In this document: positions 56,658 to 64,000 of the stretch, one piece after another
Position numbering within the stretch: position 1 is the stretch's first letter
Layout: each line of letters starts with the position of its first letter
Notes under the pieces: generated by a model
Databases searched by the model: none
Told to the model about the DNA's origin: nothing
What the model saw: only the letters and a program-made list of their open reading frames with translations
Made by a program: the position numbers and the translations under genes
From: Riptortus pedestris
Lineage: Eukaryota > Arthropoda > Insecta > Hemiptera > Alydidae
DNA: 64,000 bases
Direction of reading: 5' to 3'
Assembly (NCBI GenBank): GCA_019009955.1
Contig: CM032233.1
Span: 123,483,501 to 123,547,500, forward strand

Positions 56658-57698
56658 GTAACCTCTGTCTGTACATTGATTTTTTTCGCGAAATTTCAAG
56701 ATAACTTTTCGTTTCACATGTCATAGACACCATAACTGCATTTTGTTTCTTTGGTGTCTGTTTGTTTGTTTGTTACCTTTTCACGCATAAACGGCTGAAC
56801 CGAATTTTATGAAAATTGGTATGTATATTACTACTAACCCAACTTAGACTTTAGGCTATATTAATATCCTCTGAGACGAGATTATAACAAGCCATACCAA
56901 CATTTCTAGGAACGGGCAGGAGTGGGGGTTATAAGGGAAGCCAGAAATTAAAAATAGCGATATTTCGTTTCCTATTGGTTTTTCGGGAAATATGAACATA
57001 ACAAAAGTTGTTTATTTTCTTATTTAGAGTAACTTTTGTCATATTCACTTTTGTCTTTTAACAAATTATAAACGAGATATACACTATAAACTAAAGCGGG
57101 AGTAAACTATTTCATTGGGCGCTAACGGTTAAACCGAACTTTAAAAAAGTCGGTATGTCAATTAGCATTAATTCTTCCGTGATTATAAGCTATATTAAAA
57201 TTTTTAGGTTAGAACGGGAGTGGGGGTATAAGGGAGGCCTGAAATAAAAATTCGCTATATTGCATTGTCTATTTTTTTTTTCGACAAACATGCATATAAC
57301 AAAAGTTGTTTACTTTTGTTTTATACATTTCTCCAGGAACAATTTGTGGAGCAAGTAATTTGCGTAAAAATATTGATATGCTCAACAATTCATTCCAATT
57401 TGAACTATGAGGTACCTCACTTGGAAAAATTAATTCAAGTCTATGTTAATATTTTGTCCTTAATAACTGAAATCTATGCATAATGCACAGGAGACGGGAA
57501 ATATAACAATTTGGAGGACAGAGACGACTTACATAAAAAAGTAATTTTATTAATAACAAATGCCAAAAACGGGTATTAATCCTAAACATTGGGACGGGTA
57601 AATGTCAAAATATTGTGCAAAGTAATGCCTTGCGAAAAAAATACCATCACCATTCAGCCTCAAATGAATTCCCGGGCGAAGCCGGATACCTTAGCTAG
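56603..57698 (+). mobile_element. Helitron, complete (1096 bp)
   Basis: Inserted as A|TCTATATATA ... AGCTAG|T between 'ctgttaa' and 'tttaaataaaa' of a HINE linker, as expected for a Helitron. It has the 5' block, (TTTG)n, the 'acgcataaacggctgaaccg' segment, two monomers (acaaaagttgtttatt near 57003 and 57300), the hairpin CCCGGGCGAAGCCGG and CTAG at 57695. No coding capacity, so non-autonomous. Confidence 0.85.
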
Positions 57699-58079
57699 TT
57701 TTAAATAAAAACATAACTTATAACATATGAAATACTAATGAGATTTATGCTATAAGTAGAGGTGAGGGTCTACTAAAGGTCGAAAACTATAAAATACAAA
57801 TATCTCGGTAAGTATTCATGATAAACAAAATATGTATAGGATAATATTAATAGAGCATTCAATTTTCAAAAAGGTTGGTTCTATACAATTTTTCGATCTG
57901 AAGTGTAATAACGGAGATTATTAAAATTTTCGAAATCCCCCCCCCTCTAAACCCCCCTTCTCAATGGTCCTATTTCAGTCATTAACGAACTCGATCTTTA
58001 TTTTTACATGAAACGTTTAAATATAGAGTTTAGTAACGACCAAACCAAAATTACGAGTGCTAAAGCGTTAAGAGACAAA

Positions 58080-58113
<34 letters not shown>

Positions 58114-58156
58114 CTATATATTTATATTTATATATATATATATATATTTATATATA

Positions 58157-58757
58157 CACTCAACCACAAAAAAAACCGGACACTTCATTTTTGTCGTATT
58201 AAAAGCTAATTTTCAGCAATTTTCTTTATGTGGGTATTCTAGTTATTACAGAGAATTTAGAGCCTAAATCCATTGAACTAATCCCTTCAGGATTAGTAAA
58301 CAATTAGATAAAACTCAGATTAGATTTATTTGTCGTGAAGTTGATCTATTCTAAACTGTAAGTAGTTTTTCGCACATTTAAACATCTTTAATTATTAACC
58401 AAGCATTTTCTTTAATTAATGTTTTATTTTATTTCGGTCCAGAATAATGAGTCTTTCAAACTTAGATGGAAGGCCGGAGTTTACGTTACATTGCCGAAAC
58501 GCTTGGGGTAGCGAAGTCTACCATTCAATGTAATAAAAATGAATAATTTTTTTTTTAAATGTGTTAATTTATCTTTTTCTTTTGTATTTTTGTGTAAATA
58601 ATCAATAAAAATTATTCACTTTTGGCAGATTTTGTTTAAATAACCTATAGATTAACCAATTATTTTAATTAAAAAGATTAATATACATATATATTAAGTA
58701 TTTAACAAAATTATAAGACTTAATCTAAGTGTCCGGTTTTTTTTTTGCGGTTGAGTG
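58157..58757 (+). mobile_element. Tc1/mariner-like MITE, copy 2 (601 bp)
   Basis: Inverted ends CACTCAACC(A)CAAAAAAAA and ..GCGGTTGAGTG, flanked by TA in the microsatellite of a HINE. The plus-strand frame MEGRSLRYIAETLGVAKSTI at 58466-58525 ends at TAA soon after. It is the inverse of 26875-27484 with few differences. Both keep only the helix-turn-helix start of the transposase. Confidence 0.88.
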
Positions 58758-58887
58758 TATATAGTTTTGTTCGGACCTCATTTTCATCATCTCCAGGGTA
58801 GGATGGATGGACATTTGAGAAAATTTTTCGAAAATTACACCATGAGTACAGCCTCAAATGCTGATTTCTCTTGAAGGGAAATCTGCT

Positions 58888-60331
58888 AAAATATGATGTA
58901 TAAAGCTCGCCAAATATTTAAGCAACGAAAAAATGTATAGAACAAATCTTGTAGAACATCAATAGTTAAATAAGATTGGTTCTATTACATTTTTCGATAC
59001 TACACATAATAAAGAAGATTTTTAATTCTTCTCTCCCCCTCAAACTCCCATTCATGCCCCCTTTTCCTGTTCCGATTTCAGCCATTAACGGTTGTGATCT
59101 AGTGTTCAATTAAACGGCTAAATATGGACTGTGGTATTGATCAAATAAACATATTCGAGTAAAGAACGTAAATTCTTAACTGATGGCGTGATCAAACAAC
59201 TTAGTTTCATGTATCTCTCACAGCAAAACAATATTTGTTATTTAAGCATCAAATAAAGTGGTTCTTGATATAACAGGTTATTTCAAATATAGCATGAGTA
59301 GGAGTGGGAGTTAACTAAAGCCTGAAAACAAAATAAAGTCCGTCACGCAGGGCCTGCGTTGCGTAAACTAAGCAGATTTCCCACATGATTTTACAATAGA
59401 GAAATCTGCCTACTAATAACGGCAGTAGTAGTAAGGACGGCAGTAGTTACGGAAATGGCCGCGCTAGCTCTCGGCGGAAAGTCCCGAACATAGCCGACTC
59501 CTGCCGACCACACACACAATACAAATGCAAATATCCAAGATACAGAATAAATGTATAGAACAATATTTACAGTAACTTTAATTTGCAACAAGATTGATTC
59601 TTTACAATTTTTCGATCCGACGCATAATAACGGAGATATTTCGAATTTTCAAAAATCCCCCCTCTAAACCCCCCCCTCCCATTGGTCCGATTTCAGCCAT
59701 TAACGAACATGATCTTTCTTTTTACATAAATCGATTAAATTTCGAGTTTGGTAACGATCAAACAAAAATTGCGAACACTAGAGCGTTAACAAATATATAT
59801 ATATAATTTTGAACGGACCTCATTTTCGTCATCTCCTGGGTAGGATCGATGGACATTTGAAGACATTTTTCGAAAATCGCGTTATGAGTACGACCTCAAT
59901 AGTTGAGTTCCCTTAAGGGAAATCTGCTAAAATGCAAATAATTCTGATAATATCCAGTAAGGAGAAACAATGTATATAACAACATTTATTGTAAATTACA
60001 TTTACAATAAGATTGTTTATATACAATTTTTCGACCAGCGTATAATAGCAGAGATATTTCGGATTTTCCTACTTCCCCCCTCTTAACCCTTCGTCTCCCA
60101 CTGGTCCGATTTTAACCATTAAAGAATGTCATCTTTATTGAATAAAACTTTCACATATCGAGCTCGGTAATAACCCAACAAAAATTGCGACCGCTTGAGC
60201 GTTAACAAATATGTATACAGATTAGAACGGACGTCATTTTCGTCATCTCCTGAGTAGGATCGATGGTCATTTGAAGACATTTTTCGAAAATCGCATCATC
60301 AATAGCTTATTCCCGTTAAGGGTAATCCTCT
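58888..60331 (-). mobile_element. Old long-form HINE split by a younger HINE
   Basis: Begins inside module 1 (gctcgccaaatatttaagca), continues through the linker and start of module 2 to gcctgaaaacaaaataaa, resumes after the nested copy with aaatgcaaataattctgata, and ends with a decayed 5' terminus (GTTAAGGGTAATCCTCT) at 60331. The microsatellite is nearly gone (aaatatgtatacag). Confidence 0.75.
59338..59928 (-). mobile_element. HINE copy, short form, nested
   Basis: GTCCGTCACGCAGGGCCTGC at 59338, with a local duplication ctgcgttgcgtaaac, to GGGAAATCTGCT at 59928 (591 bp). (TA)n is only atatatatata at 59793-59804. It lies within an A-run of module 2 of the older copy. Confidence 0.88.
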
Positions 60332-60465
60332 AAAAATGCAAATATGTTGGTTAACAATATGGTTTATAATAATTAAGATTGGTTATGTAAACGTTTTTGA
60401 CTAGTGTCATAATAATGGAGGTATTTTAAATTTACCATCTGAAACCCTATTGAAGGGAATCTGCT
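60332..60465 (-). repeat. HINE fragment with 5' terminus
   Basis: aaatgcaaatatgttggtta, a shortened module, then a jump to accctattgaagggaatctg and CT at 60465. Core and microsatellite are deleted. Confidence 0.65.
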
Positions 60466-60849
60466 AAAATTCTTACGCACAATATCGACACATATTGTAA
60501 TAATTATAAAGCATTAAATACAGGAATATGCTTAGTAGAATTAAGGAATAACGTATAATAAATAAGATTTATAGGGATTTCCTATCTTGAGATACCGTTA
60601 TCTCTTCAAGCCGTCACCTCCAGAAGAAATATATGATTTGAAGCAGTGAAGCTAAGATTCTAGGACTTGTATAGGGGCATTGTACTTCTTATCTGAGTTA
60701 CAATCAATAAATTATCTTCTTCGGCCGTTCTTGATCCTGTCCATAGGAACCCCATTCATATCGTTTTTAACTTGGAAATGAGATAATTTTAAAAGAAGCT
60801 GCAGTTGCCCAGAGATAGTTCTAGACACAATAACTATTACACGAAAAAC
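60466..60849. other. Low-copy sequence, nothing recognised
   Basis: No element ends and no coding frame; the minus-strand frame that spans 60712-61068 joins this to a microsatellite and is spurious. Confidence 0.45.
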
Positions 60850-60924
60850 GTCCGTCACACAGAGCTGCTTAAATGCTGGTGATTTCATTTTACCATGTCC
60901 TCTATATTTTAGCACTGACGCTTC
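60850..60924 (-). repeat. HINE 3' end fragment
   Basis: GTCCGTCACACAGAGCTGC and a few module bases (gctggtgatttcattttacc), then it meets a plus-strand HINE. Confidence 0.65.
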
Positions 60925-61002
60925 ATGACGCGATTTTCGAAAAACATTGTTCAACTGTCCATAGATCCTACCCAATAGATGATGGAAATGAGGTCCATTC
61001 AA

Positions 61003-61063
<61 letters not shown>

Positions 61064-61886
61064 AACACGCATTGGTCTGTTAATTTTTAATTTTTGTTTG
61101 ATCGTTTCATTTTTGATATTTAATTGTTTCATGTGAAAAGTCAGATCAACTTCGTCAATGGCTGAAATTGGAGCAGTGGTAGGAGGGGGGGGGGATTTAG
61201 AGATAGATTCGAAAATTCGAAATATCTCTATTACTATAAGTCGGAGCGAAAAATTGTATGGACCCGAACTTATTAAAAATTAAATGGTCTATAAATGTTG
61301 TTTTCTACATATTTTCTGTATCATGAATATTAACTGTTATATTGGGATTTCTTAGTTTTCGGCTTTCAGTAAACCCCGCGACTCCTACTCATGCCGTATT
61401 AACAATAAACTGTTATATCCGGAACCACTTTATTCCAAGGTTAAATGCCAAATATTATTTTTATTGAACTTTTACTTTGTGAAATATGTACAAATACGTT
61501 CTGCTCAGCCCCCTCCTTTTGTTCTCGGATTACTAAAATTTGAGTAATTGAGATATAGTTTATTCTGATTCATTATAAATTACAGTGCTAGCTATAGTAA
61601 ATAGTTTTCAATAGAATTAAAATATTATATTCAGTTATATTTTAATAGTTGCTTTTCTTTCCTGTCTATAATATTTCTATATATCTATTCAGCTCTACGA
61701 GGCCGGCTGCCCTGTTTGTTTACAATTGTGAAGCTTTCCGTATGTAGAGATTATTAAAATGTAAATTGACTGAACCATTTCTCATTACCGTTTGTATTTA
61801 TTCACTTAATATTCACGGAGGTGTAGATTTATCTATTGTAAACCTTCACGTGGGAAATCTGCTTAGGATACGAACCCCTAGTGTGG
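60925..61886 (+). mobile_element. HINE copy (~950-bp form) lacking the 5' palindrome
   Basis: Starts within the 5' block at ttcatgacgcgattttcgaa; (TA)n at 61006-61050 with (AC)n; core, C/G patches and the ~950-bp-form 3' region; GTGGGAAATCTGCTTAGGAT-type subterminal repeat; a terminal hairpin decayed to GAACCCCTAGTGTGG. Confidence 0.78.
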
Positions 61887-62149
61887 TTTATTTTCACTTA
61901 TTTATTTTATAAAATCCCACACAATAATTATTATTATTGATTAGACTTTCTAATCCAAAGTTCTGCGCATCATAGCACAATAGATGCTTCATATTATATT
62001 TCAAACCTCACTCTTCATAAAGATCTTCATATCCTATTAGTAAAGGCCTAATTCCCTTATGTTAAAAAAAAAAAATCCACACGATGCTATCCAATCACAC
62101 TAATCTAGAAGCCCTAGCCCTTTCTAGTACCACTCATCCCTAAAAATCC

Positions 62150-63155
62150 GGATGGTGGGAGGAAGGTGGTAACTGAAAGCTGTAAAAAATAACAACTGAA
62201 ACTACGAATAACACCCTTAATTGTTGAATTATGGGTAAATGCATAGCAAACAAATGTAGACCATCATTAGTTTAACACCTTATAACCTAGATATTTTGAA
62301 TTTTCGAATCCCCCCACGTTGTCTAAACCTCATTATTCCAGGCCCATTTTCAGCCAATAACAAATATGATCTTTAGTATTGACTGAAGCGATTATATATC
62401 GAGTATGGTATACATCAAATTAACATTTTCCAGACAAGAACTTAAAATCGTAATTGATGACGTCATCAGATAACGATTTTGCATGTATCTCATTTAATAA
62501 AGGTCTCTTAAAAACAATACTTGGCATTTAAGCTTAGAACAAAATGTTTCATGATATAACAGCTTATTGTTAATATGGCATGAGTAGAAGTGGGGGTTTA
62601 CTTAAGGATGAAAACTGAAAAAATCCAAATATGTCGGTTAATATGCAGTATTTGGAAAATATATATATAACAACATTTGTATGCAATTTATTTTTCCATA
62701 AGATTGGTTATGTACAGTTTTTCGATCAGACTTCTCGATCTCCGTGTAACGAAGATATTTCGAAACGTCGGATCGAAAAAGTATATATGACCAATCTCAT
62801 TGCAAATGTAATGCTCTATAAATGTTGGTACGTAAGTTGTTTCACTATCTTGATTCTTAACCGAGATATTTACATTTTTTAGTGTTTGCCTTCAGTAAAC
62901 GCTCACTCCTACACATCTCGGTTAATATTCAAGATAGAGAATAAATGTATATAACAATATTTATAGTAAATTTAATTTTCAATAAGATTGGTTCTATACA
63001 ATTTTTCGATCCGATGCATAATAACGGAGATATTTTGAATTTTCGAAAATCCTCCCTCTAAACCCCCCTCCCTCCCTCTGGTCCGATTTCAGCTATTAAC
63101 GAACTTGATCTGTCTTTTTACGTGAAACGGTTAAATATCGAGTTTCGTAAAACAG

Positions 63156-63209
<54 letters not shown>

Positions 63210-63327
63210 GAACGGACCTCATTTTCGTCATCTCCTGGGTAGGATCGATGGACATTTGAATAAAATTTTCGAAAATCGCGTCATGAGTACGACCTCAATA
63301 GCTGATTTCCCTTAAGGGAAATCTGCT
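62150..63327 (-). mobile_element. Long-form HINE with an internal inversion
   Basis: Modules 1 and 2 on the minus strand from 62150; a segment at about 62760-62910 reads in plus orientation (acgtcggatcgaaaaagtat to cagtaaacgctcactcctac); then minus orientation resumes and ends with (TA)n 63158-63204, an intact 5' block, and a perfect palindrome to CTGCT at 63327. The 3' terminus is missing. Confidence 0.78.
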
Positions 63328-63494
63328 AAAAAAAGAAAATGACGAATAAAAACCACATACATAAATAGAAAACAACATTTGAAATTAATTATTTGAAATA
63401 AAAAAAGAAACACATAAATATCTAGGAATAATCAAATCCATGGATTGGCCCTTAGTCTATAAGCTCCAAGTACTGGGGTTGGTGTGGTCTGTGT

Positions 63495-63648
63495 GGCATA
63501 TTAACATTAAGCTTTTATATTGTGAAGCACATTATTTGAAGTCTAAATACCACATATTGTTCTCAATGAACTTTTACGATTTAAGGTAAATTCAAATACG
63601 TGACGCACGTGGGAATTGCTTGGTTAACGGAGCAGCTGCGTGACGGAC
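63495..63648 (+). mobile_element. HINE 3' end, partner of 205-355
   Basis: catattaacattaagctttt to GCAGCTGCGTGACGGAC|T at 63648, near-identical to the copy at the window start including its mutated hairpin and the decayed GGGAATTGCTTGG. Confidence 0.82.
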
Positions 63649-63800
63649 TTTTATTACCCCACTTGAATAGCCTTGCAGAGTTAATGGGCAGACGACGGCT
63701 GGGGACGACCGCTTTATGTACTACTCTGCGACTTCGTCCTCTTTCGGCTAACTCAATTTATAATTACATTTAGTAATTCAAATAAATTCTAGAAGTGTTA
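63649..63800. repeat. Flank duplicated from 356-505
   Basis: ttattaccccacttgaatag, cttgcagagttaatgggcag and aataaattctagaagt follow the HINE end exactly as at the window start. Confidence 0.85.
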
Positions 63801-63804
63801 TTAC

Positions 63805-64000
63805 GATTTAAGGATGAAAACTAAAAAATCCAAATATGTCGGCTAATATGCATGATATAGAAAATATGTATATACCAACATTTTTATGGAATTTAGTTTT
63901 CAATAAGATTATAGGTTATGTACAGTTTTTCGATCACCATATAGTAGCGCAGATATTTCAAATTTTTGGACCCCCCCCCCTCCCACTGGTCCGATATCTG
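63805..64000 (-). repeat. HINE module 2 fragment, cut by window edge
   Basis: aaggatgaaaactaaaaaat, atgtcggctaatatgcatga and tcccactggtccgatatctg match minus-strand module 2. The nearest relative in the window is 62600-62740. Confidence 0.75.

Larger units (their letters stand above)
56050..58887 (-). mobile_element. Long-form HINE with a Helitron and a Tc1-like MITE inside
   Basis: GTCCGTCACGCAGGGGCTGC at 56050, module 1, then a Helitron at 56603-57698 inside the linker between modules, module 2 and core to (TA)n 58080-58156, a Tc1-like MITE at 58157-58757, and the 5' block to GGGAAATCTGCT at 58887. Without the two insertions it is about 1.14 kb. The palindrome is slightly decayed (CTGATTTCTCTTGAAGGG). 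Confidence 0.82.

Overview
This is an AT-rich eukaryotic window made almost entirely of transposable elements and simple repeats. No intact host gene, tRNA or rRNA could be supported. The transposon set (DINE/HINE-like Helentrons, Helitrons, TTAA-flanked piggyBac-like elements, Tc1-like MITEs, R2-like, R4/Dong-like and I/R1-like LINE fragments) suggests an arthropod, probably an insect. This is inferred from family content only.

The dominant component is one family, called HINE here, with more than 35 full, nested or broken copies. I read it as a non-autonomous Helentron. In its own 5'->3' direction a copy begins T|AGCAGATTTCCC inside a near-perfect 28-bp palindrome. A conserved block of about 125 bp follows, then a (TA)n microsatellite, then a core starting TTTGTCTGTTAACGCTC. 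It ends with the subterminal inverted repeat GGGAAATCTGCT, a 6-bp hairpin (ACGCAGCCCCTGCGT) and GACGGAC|T. Three length classes occur: about 560-790 bp, about 920-1010 bp, and a long form of about 1.4 kb with two diverged copies of a ~300-bp module. Strand '+' or '-' for these entries refers to this direction. No Rep/helicase ORF is present, so the mobilising element is elsewhere.

Layout. 0-9.9 kb: LINE tail, seven HINEs, a Penelope-like repeat and a nested stack. 10-14 kb: a piggyBac-like element inside an old HINE, then a HINE with a LINE remnant beside it. 15-17 kb: two Helitrons head to head. 17-31 kb: HINEs, LINE remnants, a second piggyBac-like element, a Tc1 MITE and an inverted HINE. 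31.5-34 and 37.5-41.2 kb: mostly low-copy sequence. 35-37.5 kb: HINEs and an RNase H LINE fragment. 41-54 kb: HINEs carrying other elements in their microsatellites (R2-like LINE, Penelope-like, Helitrons), and two minisatellites. 54-64 kb: further HINEs, a Helitron and a second Tc1 MITE. The last 500 bp repeat sequence from the first 500 bp.

The elements interact mainly by nesting. The (TA)n tract inside HINEs has repeatedly received other transposons, and HINEs have repeatedly inserted into A/T runs of older HINEs. One insertion can be checked against a related uninterrupted sequence in the same window and shows no target-site duplication.
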